In this document: piece after piece, positions 1-5,870 of the stretch
How the letters are laid out: every line of letters starts with the position of its first letter
How positions within the stretch are numbered: position 1 is the first letter of the stretch
Source of the DNA: Actinomycetota bacterium
Lineage (GTDB): Bacteria; Actinomycetota; Acidimicrobiia; Acidimicrobiales; Microtrichaceae
Length of the DNA stretch: 6,715 nucleotides
NCBI GenBank assembly: GCA_018268735.1
Contig: JAFDWA010000766.1
Span: 1 to 6,715, forward strand
Direction of reading: 5' to 3'
Notes under the pieces: generated by a model
What the model saw: only the letters and a program-made list of their open reading frames with translations
Databases searched by the model: none
Told to the model about the DNA's origin: nothing
Made by a program: the position numbers and the translations under genes

Positions 1-361
1 CGACGACGGCCACAGCGGTGCGCAGGGGCAGGCCGTCGACGCCGGCAGCGTCGGTCACGACGAGCGCGGGAGCGACCATCTCGACGAGCCGGGCGCGCTC
101 CGGGGGAGCGAGCTTCGAGCTCACCGGAGCGAAGACCGCACCGATGCGGTCGACGGCGACGGCGAGGACGACCCACTCGCCGCTGCTCGGGAGCGAGGTG
201 GCGACGACCGCACCCTGGTCGATGCCCCGCTCGAGGAGGCCCCGGGCGACACGGTCCGCGGCGCCGTCCAGCTCGGCGTACGAGAGCGAGTCCGATGTGG
301 TGACGACGACCGGACGGTCCCCGAAGCGGACGGCGGCCTCCCGAGCGATCTCGCCGAGCAC
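1..361 (-). CDS. Acyl-CoA synthetase (AMP-binding), N-terminal part, cut by window edge
   Basis: Read leftward from GTG at 361-359, this frame is open to the edge (120 codons). It gives the N-terminus of an ANL-superfamily adenylating enzyme: an opening 'IAREAAVRFGDRPVVV' block, 'LSYAELDGAADRVARGLLERGI' around residues 26-47 (shown here as key positions Y28, L31, A34, L43), then 'GAVVATSLPSSGEWVV' and 'DRIGAVFAPVSSKL', where this family normally has the '(A)GAVxxPLNxxL' segment. Members activate a carboxylic acid with ATP and then form the CoA thioester in the cytoplasm. The P-loop and all later core motifs lie outside the window, so the substrate cannot be judged. An in-frame TAG at 373-371 excludes an earlier start. 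There is no Shine-Dalgarno, but a TAGACT box sits six bases before the GTG, which suggests leaderless translation. It is divergent from the CoA-transferase operon. Family is fairly sure; function is not. Confidence 0.82.
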   Translation of the reverse strand, partial: MLGEIAREAAVRFGDRPVVVTTSDSLSYAELDGAADRVARGLLERGIDQGAVVATSLPSSGEWVVLAVAVDRIGAVFAPVSSKLAPPERARLVEMVAPALVVTDAAGVDGLPLRTAVAVV

Positions 362-367
362 GACCGC

Positions 368-373
368 AGTCTA
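368..373 (-). promoter_or_regulatory. -10 box (TAGACT) for a leaderless start of the minus-strand ligase
   Basis: Read on the minus strand, TAGACT matches the actinobacterial TANNNT -10 consensus. It is followed by six bases (GCGGTC) and then the GTG at 361. That spacing puts the transcription start on the first base of the start codon, as expected for a leaderless mRNA, and fits the absence of a ribosome-binding site. No convincing -35 is visible about 17 bases further upstream. This is inference from motif and spacing only. Confidence 0.45.
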
Positions 374-404
374 CGGCGGAGGCGGGCGGCTGGGTCCGCT
401 CCGC

Positions 405-410
405 TACGAT
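405..410 (+). promoter_or_regulatory. Candidate -10 box (TACGAT) for the CoA-transferase operon
   Basis: TACGAT fits TANNNT and lies 48 bases before the ATG at 459, which predicts a transcript start near 417 and a leader of about 42 nt. The -35 region is weak. It is the best box in the 97-bp divergent gap and directly abuts the palindrome at 410-426. Confidence 0.35.
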
Positions 411-426
411 CTGACGACCCGTCAGA
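410..426. promoter_or_regulatory. Operator-like palindrome TCTGACG-ACC-CGTCAGA
   Basis: Perfect 7-bp inverted arms (410-416 and 420-426) separated by 3 bp. It starts at the last base of the TACGAT box and covers the predicted transcription start, the usual place for a repressor operator. Arm length and spacing suit a dimeric HTH regulator such as a TetR protein; one is encoded at 5176-5868, but no link is shown. It does not look like the KstR2 operator pattern known from FadD3-containing steroid clusters. It could also be a small hairpin in the 5' leader. Confidence 0.4.
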
Positions 427-458
427 ACCTGAGGAAGGCGCTGCGCGCCGGAGGTCCC

Positions 459-1133
459 ATGTCCGCTCCTGCCGATCCCTCCGCGTCGACGCCGACCCGG
501 TCCGCCCCGCTCGCCGGGGTGCGGGTCATCGAGGTGTCGCTCCTCGGTCCGGGCGCCGTGGGCACGCACCTCGCGGACCTCGGTGCCGAGGTCATCAAGG
601 TCGAACCACCGGCCGGTGACTACATCCGCCAGATGACCTGGCCGATCATCGAAGGCAGCTCGCTGCTGCACTGGCACATCCACCGCGGCAAGAAGTCGCT
701 CACCCTGGACCTCCGCACCGAGGAGGCCCAGGAGGTGTTCCGCGACCTGGTCCGCGACGCCGACGCGGTGATCGAGGCGATGCGACCGGGTGCGCTCGCA
801 CGTCGGGGACTGGGCTACGAGGACCTGCTCGAGATCAACCCGCGCATCGTGTTCTGCACCATCTCCGGCTACGGCATGACCGGCCCGTACGCCAACCTGC
901 CGAGCCACGGCATCGCCTACGACACCTGGGCCGGCATCGTGAACCCGACGTTCAACGACGAAGGGTTCCCGTACCTGCCCGAGCACGCCTCGATCGGCAT
1001 CCACGCCGGCCCGCTGTTCGGGGCGCTCGGCGTGCTCGCCGGCATCACCAAGGCCCGGGCCACCGGGGAGGGATCGTTCCTCGAGATCGCGCAGTCCGAC
1101 GCCGCAGCAGCCATGGACTGGCTGCGCAGCTAG
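459..1133 (+). CDS. CoA-transferase N-terminal fragment (as translated to the TAG)
   Basis: This is the 224-residue product if TAG terminates. After a Ser/Thr/Pro-rich lead of about 16 residues, it shows the family III opening 'PLAGVRVIEVSLLGPG' (17-32), the very typical 'LADLGAEVIKVEPP' (38-51), 'SLTLDLR' (80-86), 'GYGMTGPYA' (137-145) and 'ATGEGSFLEIAQSDA' (201-215). These form the Rossmann-like CoA-binding half. At residue 181 I read Ile (in 'SIGIHAG'), where my ungapped comparison with the general family pattern 'SIxDxAxG' expects the catalytic Asp; this rests on memory of the consensus, not an alignment. The fragment ends in 'AMDWLRS', in mid-domain, so it is unlikely to fold as a complete enzyme alone. 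Family III enzymes are interlocked dimers in which both halves of each chain are needed. Confidence 0.7.
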   Translation: MSAPADPSASTPTRSAPLAGVRVIEVSLLGPGAVGTHLADLGAEVIKVEPPAGDYIRQMTWPIIEGSSLLHWHIHRGKKSLTLDLRTEEAQEVFRDLVRDADAVIEAMRPGALARRGLGYEDLLEINPRIVFCTISGYGMTGPYANLPSHGIAYDTWAGIVNPTFNDEGFPYLPEHASIGIHAGPLFGALGVLAGITKARATGEGSFLEIAQSDAAAAMDWLRS

Positions 1134-1220
1134 ACCTGGAAGGCCTACGAGCGACCGGAGTCCGAGGTCACCGGCAACAAGGCCGACGACTACGAGCGTC
1201 GGGCCCCCGGCACCGCTGGC

Positions 1221-1730
1221 ATGGAGGAGGGCGTCCGCTACCAGGTCTACGAGTCCTCCGACGGCTTCGTCCTGTTCATGGCGTCCGAGCAGGAGTTCTG
1301 GCGCAACTTCTGCGCCGGGGTCGGCCGCATGGACATGTTCGAGCGGTGGCCTGGCAACACCTACGGCGACCACGCCCGCGGCAACACCGAGATGCGCCGT
1401 GAGCTGGCGGCGATCTTCGCCACCCGCACCACTGCCGAATGGGTGGAGTGGTCCGGCACCGTGAACACCACGATCGCCCCGGTGGACTCGCCGAAGACGC
1501 TGGCCGATGACCCGCAGTTCAAGGACCGCTTCGGCTTCCTGCCGCACGAGACCCACGGTGCCGACATGATCTCGACGCCGCTCAAGTTCATCGACGCGGA
1601 CCTGCCGGACCCGGCGCCGGCGCCGACCGCGGGCCAGGACAACGACGAGGTGCTGGCCGAGGTGCTCGGCTACGACGTCGAGCGCATCGCCGCGCTGCGG
1701 GCGGCCGGTGCGCTGGGGGAGGATCGATGA
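1221..1730 (+). CDS. CoA-transferase C-terminal fragment (possible separate reading frame)
   Basis: A gene finder would probably call this 169-residue frame from the first ATG after the TAG. It holds the distal part of the CoA-transferase: 'SSDGFVLFMASEQEFWRNFC' (the DGxVxxMAxxxxxFW block), 'GNTEMRRELAAIF' (the 'R..ellaaIf' helix), 'TTAEWVEW', and 'APVDSPKTLADDPQFKDR', the loop just before the family's second CoA-facing strand. There is no ribosome-binding site before 1221, and the homology clearly starts upstream of it, at 1134, which argues against an independent gene. If it is translated, reinitiation after the TAG is the likely route. Its end carries the GGAGG (1718-1722) serving the next gene. 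Confidence 0.6.
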   Translation: MEEGVRYQVYESSDGFVLFMASEQEFWRNFCAGVGRMDMFERWPGNTYGDHARGNTEMRRELAAIFATRTTAEWVEWSGTVNTTIAPVDSPKTLADDPQFKDRFGFLPHETHGADMISTPLKFIDADLPDPAPAPTAGQDNDEVLAEVLGYDVERIAALRAAGALGEDR

Positions 1731-3352
1731 CGCCGATCGGGGAGGAAGGGGCCCGAGGTGACCTGCGATGGGCGTCGGTGCCGGCGCTGGTGCGCGACGC
1801 CGCGCAGCGCTTCGGCGATGCCGAGGCGGTGGTGGACCTCGCGGGTGACGAGCCCGTCCGACTGAGCTGGATCGATCTCCGTGGCCGGGTCGACGCGATG
1901 GCCAAGGGTCTGATCGCCGCAGGTGTCGAGCCAGGCGACCGCGTCGCGATCTGGGCGCCCAACTGCTGGGAGTGGGTGGTCGCGGTCCTCGGCCTGCAGT
2001 CCGCCGGTGCCTCGCTCGTCCCGCTCAACACCCGTTACAAGGGGATGGAGGCCGCCGACATCCTGTCACGCAGCCGCGCTCGGCTCCTGTTCACCGTCGA
2101 AGGCTTCCTCGGCAACGACTACGTGTCGATGCTGGATGAGGCCGGGCGGCCGTCGACGCTCGAGCGGATCGTGCTGCTGCACGACACCGGGGCGCAGGCG
2201 GCTGGGGCGATCGCACTCGACGAGCTCCTCGCCGGCGGCGACTCGGTTCCCGACGCGGACCTCGACGCCCGGATCGGGTCGCTCGACGGCGCCGACGTGT
2301 CCGACGTCCTGTTCACCTCGGGGACCACCGGCGCACCCAAGGGCGTCGTGCAGACCCACGCGGCGTCGCTGCGCGCGTTCCTCGACTGGGCGACGCTCGT
2401 CGGCCTGCGATCGGACGACCGCTACCTGATCATCAACCCGTTCTTCCACACCTTCGGCTACAAGGCCGGGATCCTCGCCTGCCTGATGACCGGCGCGACG
2501 ATGGTCCCGCTGCCCACCTTCGACGTGGACGCCGCGATCGAGGTGATCGAGTCCGAGCGGATCACCACCATCCCAGGGCCACCGACGCTCTACCAGACCC
2601 TGCTCAACCATCCCCGGTTCGATCGGGCGAACGTCGACACGCTCCGCCTCGCAGTCACCGGCGCCGCGGTGGTGCCGGTCGATCTGGTCGTCGCGATGGG
2701 ACGTGACCTCGGCTTCGAGACCGTGCTCACCGCGTACGGGCTCACCGAGGCGTGCGGCGTGGCGACGGCCTGCCGAGCGGGTGACGATCCGGAGACGATC
2801 GCCAGCACGTCCGGTCGGGCCTTCCCGGGCGTCGAGGTGCGGGTGGTCGGTGCCGACGGAGCGACGCTCGACGCGGGCGAGCCGGGCGAGGTGCTCGTGC
2901 GGGGCTACAACGTCATGCGGGAGTACTTCGAGGACCCGGCGCAGACCGCCGAGGCCGTCGACGCCGAGGGGTGGTTGCACACCGGCGACGTCGGCACGCT
3001 GGATGGCCGCGGCTACCTGCGGATCACCGACCGGACCAAGGACATGTTCATCGTCGGCGGCTTCAACGCCTACCCCGCCGAGATCGAGCGTCTGCTCGGA
3101 ACCCATCCCGGCATCGCCCAGGTCGCGGTCGTCGGTGTCCCCGACGAGCGGATGGGAGAGGTCGGCGTCGCCTTCGTCGTCCCGGTCGTCGGCGTCGACG
3201 TCGATCCCGACGAGGTGATCGCCTGGTCCCGCGGCCACATGGCCAACTACAAGGTGCCCAGCCGTGTCACCGTCGTCGACGCACTGCCGTTGAACGCGAG
3301 CGGCAAGGTCCTCAAGTACGAGTTGCGTGCGCGGGCGACCGCCGGATCCTGA
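1727..3352 (+). CDS. FadD3-like acyl-CoA ligase (AMP-forming)
   Basis: A complete 541-residue ANL ligase that activates a carboxylic acid with ATP and joins it to CoA in the cytoplasm. The core motifs are in order: P-loop 'TSGTTGAPKG' (197-206), 'AYGLTE' (336-341), 'GWLHTGD' (415-421) with the ribose-binding Asp421, 'ITDRTKDM' (433-440) at the hinge, and the C-terminal catalytic Lys527 in 'NASGK'. All key residues are present. The blocks 'DRVAIWAPNCWEWVVA', 'INPFFHTFGYKAGILACL' and 'PGPPTLYQ' closely resemble FadD3, the actinobacterial ligase that activates the C/D-ring propionate left after steroid side-chain and A/B-ring removal. The family is sure; the same substrate is a guess, since no other ring-degradation genes are visible. 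The start at 1727 is fixed by GGAGG four bases upstream and an ATGA overlap with the CoA-transferase, implying translational coupling. The oxidoreductase follows 13 bp downstream. Confidence 0.93.
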   Translation: MTPIGEEGARGDLRWASVPALVRDAAQRFGDAEAVVDLAGDEPVRLSWIDLRGRVDAMAKGLIAAGVEPGDRVAIWAPNCWEWVVAVLGLQSAGASLVPLNTRYKGMEAADILSRSRARLLFTVEGFLGNDYVSMLDEAGRPSTLERIVLLHDTGAQAAGAIALDELLAGGDSVPDADLDARIGSLDGADVSDVLFTSGTTGAPKGVVQTHAASLRAFLDWATLVGLRSDDRYLIINPFFHTFGYKAGILACLMTGATMVPLPTFDVDAAIEVIESERITTIPGPPTLYQTLLNHPRFDRANVDTLRLAVTGAAVVPVDLVVAMGRDLGFETVLTAYGLTEACGVATACRAGDDPETIASTSGRAFPGVEVRVVGADGATLDAGEPGEVLVRGYNVMREYFEDPAQTAEAVDAEGWLHTGDVGTLDGRGYLRITDRTKDMFIVGGFNAYPAEIERLLGTHPGIAQVAVVGVPDERMGEVGVAFVVPVVGVDVDPDEVIAWSRGHMANYKVPSRVTVVDALPLNASGKVLKYELRARATAGS

Positions 3353-3365
3353 TCGGAGCAGCACC

Positions 3366-4229
3366 ATGAAGTTCGCCCAGGCGCTGATCGGGGCAGACCC
3401 CCTCGACTGGCCACAGGTCGCCGCGGCAGCCGAGGACGCCGGGTTCGACTCGGTCGCGGTGTCCGATCACGTCGTGTACCCGAGCTACCTCACGACGAAG
3501 TACCCCTACACGCCCGACGGCACCCCGCAGTTCAGCCCCGACGAGGACTGGCCTGACCCATGGGTGGCGATCGGCGCGATGTCCGCCACGACCTCGACGC
3601 TGCGGTTCCTGACCAACGTGTACGTCCTGCCGATGCGCAACCCGTTCGTCATCGCGAAGGCAGTCGGAACCGCTGCGTTCATGTCGCGGGGTCGTGTGGG
3701 ACTCGGCGTCGGTGCCGGCTGGATGGTCGAGGAGTTCGAGCTCCTCGGCCAGCCGTTCGCCGGGCGTGGCAAGCGCCTGGAGGAGACCGTCGAGGTGATC
3801 CGCACCCTCTGGCGTGGTGGCATGGTCGAGCACCACGGCGAGCTCTACGACTTCGCCCCCGTCGAGATGCGTCCGGTGCCGCCAGCGCCCGTGCCGATCT
3901 ACATCGGCGGCCAGTCCGAGGTCGCGTTCCGTCGGGCCGCCGCGATCGGCGACGGTTGGCTCGGCATGTACTGCACCGCCGACGAGCTCGTCGGGCACTG
4001 CGCGACGATCCGCCAGGCCCGCGAGGATGCCGGCACGGCGGACCGCCCGTTCGAGGTCATCGCGTCGCCGCTGGTGATCCCGACTCCGGACATGTGCGAC
4101 CGCCTCGGCTCGGCAGGGGTGACGACGATCCTCACCTCGGCGTGGATGGCACAGGGCGTCGAGCGGCCCGAGTCGACCGAGCAGGCGATCGACCTCATCG
4201 GCACCTTCGGCGAGCGCTTCATCGCCTGA
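3366..4229 (+). CDS. LLM-class (luciferase-like) F420-dependent oxidoreductase
   Basis: A 287-residue TIM-barrel protein of the bacterial luciferase-like superfamily, of usual length. Visible marks are 'MKFAQAL' (first strand), 'AEDAGFDSVAVSDHV' (22-36) with the SDH motif, 'LRFLTNVYVLPMRNPFVIAKA' as the central strand and loop (79-99; key residues L88, R91, P93), 'GRVGLGVGAGW' (109-119), 'GKRLEETVEVIRTLW' (135-149) and 'PVPIYIGG' (175-182). In actinomycetes such proteins mostly use coenzyme F420 to oxidise or reduce alcohols, ketones or unsaturated bonds, but flavin use cannot be excluded and the substrate is unknown. GGAG at 3355-3358, seven bases before the ATG, sets this start and excludes the longer frame beginning inside the ligase. 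It is third in the operon, so it probably acts on the same acyl-CoA or its product. The TGA is followed by the hairpin region. Confidence 0.9.
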   Translation: MKFAQALIGADPLDWPQVAAAAEDAGFDSVAVSDHVVYPSYLTTKYPYTPDGTPQFSPDEDWPDPWVAIGAMSATTSTLRFLTNVYVLPMRNPFVIAKAVGTAAFMSRGRVGLGVGAGWMVEEFELLGQPFAGRGKRLEETVEVIRTLWRGGMVEHHGELYDFAPVEMRPVPPAPVPIYIGGQSEVAFRRAAAIGDGWLGMYCTADELVGHCATIRQAREDAGTADRPFEVIASPLVIPTPDMCDRLGSAGVTTILTSAWMAQGVERPESTEQAIDLIGTFGERFIA

Positions 4230-4274
4230 CCCGCACCCGGGACCTCGAGCACCCGCTGCGCTCGCCCACCTGTT

Positions 4275-4318
4275 GATCTCGGGCACCTGCGACCAGCGAC
4301 TGGTCGCTCCTGCCCGAG
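4275..4318. repeat. Palindromic repeat element, copy 1
   Basis: A near-perfect two-stem hairpin. The outer arms CTCGGGCA / TGCCCGAG (4278-4285 and 4311-4318) and inner arms GCGACCAG / CTGGTCGC (4289-4296 and 4300-4307) are separated by a symmetric CCT/TCC internal loop, with a 3-base apex CGA. TGATC/GATCA (4274-4278 / 4325-4329) offers a further outer pairing that shares C4278. It shares 32 of 44 bases with copy 2, at an offset of exactly 72. It lies 45 bp after the oxidoreductase stop and has no T-tract, so it is not a standard intrinsic terminator. It may be a dispersed REP-like element, a transcript-stabilising hairpin or a binding site. Confidence 0.75.
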
Positions 4319-4346
4319 TTTCGGGATCAGGTCGCGCGAGACGCCC

Positions 4347-4392
4347 GATCTTGGGCACGTAGGACCATTGGGTGGTCGGATCTGCCCAAGAT
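4347..4392. repeat. Palindromic repeat element, copy 2
   Basis: A second copy of the same design. The outer arms ATCTTGGGCA / TGCCCAAGAT (4348-4357 and 4383-4392) are a perfect 10 bp, and the inner arms GACCA / TGGTC are at 4363-4367 and 4373-4377. The outer arms are separated by 25 bp and the inner arms lie at the same internal offsets as in copy 1. One outer pair differs as a pair: C4280-G4316 in copy 1 is T4352-A4388 here, keeping the stem. The inner stem is shorter than in copy 1. A longer alternative pairing exists between CCCGATC (4344-4350) and GATCGGG (4401-4407). It ends about 65 bp before the DUF4112 start. Confidence 0.75.
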
Positions 4393-4456
4393 GGTGCTCA
4401 GATCGGGTGGGGTGGACCAGGGTCTCCGGGTCACGTCCGCGGGAGAATGCGGGTCT

Positions 4457-5104
4457 GTGAGCGACGACGTCCGCCACCTGGGCACCATCGAGGGCCGAGA
4501 GATCCAGGGCAACGGTGGCCCGGCCGTCCCGCCGGAGCCGGTGCGTCCCGGCCGGGCCGCCCGTGCCCGCGCCGAGGTCGTCGAGGCGCTGCACGACATC
4601 CGCGACGCGCATCGGCGCGGCCCCAAGCAGAACTCACGGCCGCTGCCGCAGTGGGTGCGGCGGATGGCCTGGGTGCTCGACGACGCGGTCGAGATCCCTG
4701 CCACGGGCGGCCGTCGGGTCGGTATCGACGGGTTCATCACGATCATCCCCGGGATCGGTGACGCGATCGGCGTCGCGCTGTCCATGGTCGTCGTGACTGC
4801 AGGGGTGCTCGCCGGTGTGAGCTGGCCGACGATCATCCGGATGCTGTGGAACGTCGCGTTCGAGGGCGTGGTCGGACTGATCCCGTTCGCCGGCGTCGCC
4901 TTCGACATGGCCTACAAGGCCAACGACCGCAACGTCCGCCTCATCGAACGCGATCTGGCCGACCGCAAGGCCACGCGGCGCTCCAGCATCGGCATCCTGC
5001 TCGCGCTCGTCGCCACCACGATCGCAGGGTTCGTGCTGATGTTCCTCCTCGGGATGCTCGGCATCGCGGTGATGGTCTGGATCATCTGGCGCCTGGTGGG
5101 CTGA
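4457..5104 (+). CDS. DUF4112 domain membrane protein
   Basis: A 215-residue protein of unknown function. Residues 1-65 are polar, rich in Gly, Pro and Arg, and probably cytoplasmic. DUF4112 covers roughly 70-165: 'MAWVLDDAVEIP' (70-81), 'GIDGFITIIPGIGDAIG' (89-105) with the conserved PGIGD, 'MLWNVAFEGVVGLIPFAG' (129-146) with the second GLIPxxG, and 'DMAYKANDRNVRLI' (150-163) with the typical KANxRN. A Lys/Arg-rich linker leads into a strongly hydrophobic C-terminus (178-214), long enough for two closely spaced transmembrane segments. I chose GTG at 4457; an in-frame ATG at 4391 lies inside hairpin copy 2 and would add low-quality sequence. GGGAG (4441-4445) is 11 bases away, a weak ribosome site; GAGAAT (4443-4448) could instead be a poor -10 for a leaderless start. 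It is separated by hairpins from the acyl-CoA genes, so a shared function is not implied. Confidence 0.85.
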   Translation: MSDDVRHLGTIEGREIQGNGGPAVPPEPVRPGRAARARAEVVEALHDIRDAHRRGPKQNSRPLPQWVRRMAWVLDDAVEIPATGGRRVGIDGFITIIPGIGDAIGVALSMVVVTAGVLAGVSWPTIIRMLWNVAFEGVVGLIPFAGVAFDMAYKANDRNVRLIERDLADRKATRRSSIGILLALVATTIAGFVLMFLLGMLGIAVMVWIIWRLVG

Positions 5105-5121
5105 TCGCGAGGACACCGACA

Positions 5122-5142
5122 CCGGGCGCGTCGACAGCCCGG
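5122..5142 (+). terminator. Short GC hairpin after the DUF4112 gene
   Basis: CCGGGC / GCCCGG perfect 6-bp arms with a 9-base loop, 18 bp past the DUF4112 stop. There is no T-tract, so termination would be non-canonical. It could equally be an operator for the TetR gene that starts at 5176. In DNA this rich in G and C, such a stem can arise by chance. Confidence 0.25.
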
Positions 5143-5160
5143 GCACGGCCTCGGCGCCGA

Positions 5161-5166
5161 TACGCT
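5161..5166 (+). promoter_or_regulatory. Candidate -10 box (TACGCT) for tetR-maoC
   Basis: TACGCT fits TANNNT and is nine bases before the GTG at 5176, giving a predicted leader of zero to about three bases. No Shine-Dalgarno precedes that GTG, which is consistent with leaderless or near-leaderless expression, as on the minus strand at 368-373. A TCGACA at 5131-5136 is too far away to be a normal -35. Confidence 0.35.
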
Positions 5167-5175
5167 GCGCCCTCG

Positions 5176-5868
5176 GTGAGCATCGAAGGTCACGACGTGG
5201 TGCACCAACCTGATGGCGACGCAGAGGAGCTGCGTGCGGTGGACGGACGCGTCCCCGGACGGCGGGGCCTCGCGACCCGTGCACGGCTGCTCGAGCAGAC
5301 ACGGGAGCTGCTTCGCAGCACGTCGTACCGCGACCTCAAGGTGGTCGACATCGCCCGCGGCGCCGGCACCTCCCCGGCGACCTTCTACCAGTACTTCCCC
5401 GACGCCGAGTCCGCGCTCCTCGCACTGGCCGACGAGCTGGTCGGGGAGGGCCGCGAGCGCCTGACGCGCCCTGTGCGAGACGGTGGCTGGGGCGGACGGG
5501 ACGCCTACGAGACATGCGGTTGGATCGCTTCGTCGTTCCTCGAGTTCTGGGAGGAGCACCGAGCGCTGCTCGCGGTCATCGACCTCGCCGCGACGGAAGG
5601 CGACGTGAGGTTCCGCGAGATCCGCCTCCAGCTGCTCACGAGCTTCACCGACGCGCTCGCCGAACAGGTGCGCGCCCAGCGAGATGCCGGTCGGTTGCCG
5701 GCCGACCTCGACCCCACGGCGACCGCCTCGGTGCTCGTCGCGATGCTCGCCCAGGTGTCCGGCCACCGCTACGGCATCGAACGACACGGAACCAGCGGGT
5801 CCGAGATCCAGCGCGCGCTGACACGGCTCGTGTTCTCCGGTGTGACCGGGCGCAAGCCACCGCGTTGA
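5176..5868 (+). CDS. TetR/AcrR family transcriptional regulator
   Basis: A 230-residue one-domain-plus-ligand-pocket regulator, at the usual length. The N-terminal helix-turn-helix spans about 33-80: 'TRARLLEQTRELL' (34-46), then 'VVDIARGAGTSPATFYQYF' (56-74), where AGTSPATFYQYF is the classic recognition helix and following turn. The C-terminal region (about 90-225) is an all-helical ligand-binding and dimerisation domain with the ending 'ALTRLVFSGVTGR' common in actinobacterial members. Such proteins usually repress nearby genes until a small ligand, often an acyl-CoA in lipid loci, binds. The start is uncertain: GTG 5176 fits the promoter box at 5161, but in-frame GTGs at 5197, 5200 and 5239 would only trim a disordered lead. 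It is 71 bp after DUF4112 and 2 bp before the MaoC-like gene, so tetR and maoC are probably co-transcribed and MaoC is a likely target. Confidence 0.92.
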   Translation: MSIEGHDVVHQPDGDAEELRAVDGRVPGRRGLATRARLLEQTRELLRSTSYRDLKVVDIARGAGTSPATFYQYFPDAESALLALADELVGEGRERLTRPVRDGGWGGRDAYETCGWIASSFLEFWEEHRALLAVIDLAATEGDVRFREIRLQLLTSFTDALAEQVRAQRDAGRLPADLDPTATASVLVAMLAQVSGHRYGIERHGTSGSEIQRALTRLVFSGVTGRKPPR

Positions 5869-5870
5869 GC

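Larger units (their letters stand above)
459..1730 (+). pseudogene. CaiB/BaiF family III CoA-transferase, interrupted by an in-frame TAG
   Basis: Reading from ATG at 459, the frame stays open and family-like to the TGA at 1728-1730, apart from one TAG at 1131-1133 (codon 225 of 424). The 29 codons between the TAG and the next ATG (1221) still read as ordinary CaiB-type sequence (TWKAYERPESEV, then a DDYERRAPGTAGM stretch), so no bases have been gained or lost; this is a point nonsense change rather than a frameshift. The read-through product would be 423 residues, the normal length for family III CoA-transferases, which pass CoA between carboxylic acids through an aspartyl-CoA intermediate. 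The start is supported by GGAGG at 450-454, four bases upstream; the open frame back to position 18 is the shadow of the minus-strand ligase. The end overlaps the next gene by ATGA. Possible explanations are a real pseudogene, a recoded amber codon, a split two-chain enzyme or a sequencing error. Confidence 0.75.

Noticed and set aside
410..426. KstR2-type operator suggested by the FadD3-like gene
   Set aside because: The arms TCTGACG/CGTCAGA do not resemble the KstR2 pattern as I know it (CAAG and CTTG half sites).
18..458. N-terminal extension of the CoA-transferase frame back to position 18
   Set aside because: This stretch is the reverse side of the minus-strand acyl-CoA ligase; it is Ser/Thr/Arg-rich and shows no CoA-transferase similarity. 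GGAGG before ATG 459 sets the start.
1131..1133. Pyrrolysine codon
   Set aside because: Known pyrrolysine proteins are mostly methylamine methyltransferases; a CoA-transferase would be unusual and no pyl genes are in the window. Kept only as a remote alternative.
2066..3367. 433-codon open frame on the minus strand opposite the FadD3-like ligase
   Set aside because: It is His/Gly/Arg/Asp-rich with no recognisable domain, and the plus strand has every motif of a complete ligase. Long antisense frames are expected in DNA this GC-rich.
3312..4358. 348-codon open frame on the minus strand opposite the oxidoreductase
   Set aside because: Low-complexity shadow composition and no domain; the plus strand is a clear LLM-family protein.
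4275..4392. CRISPR array
   Set aside because: There are only two copies, each strongly palindromic and diverged at 12 of 44 positions; CRISPR repeats would be nearly identical with regular spacers.
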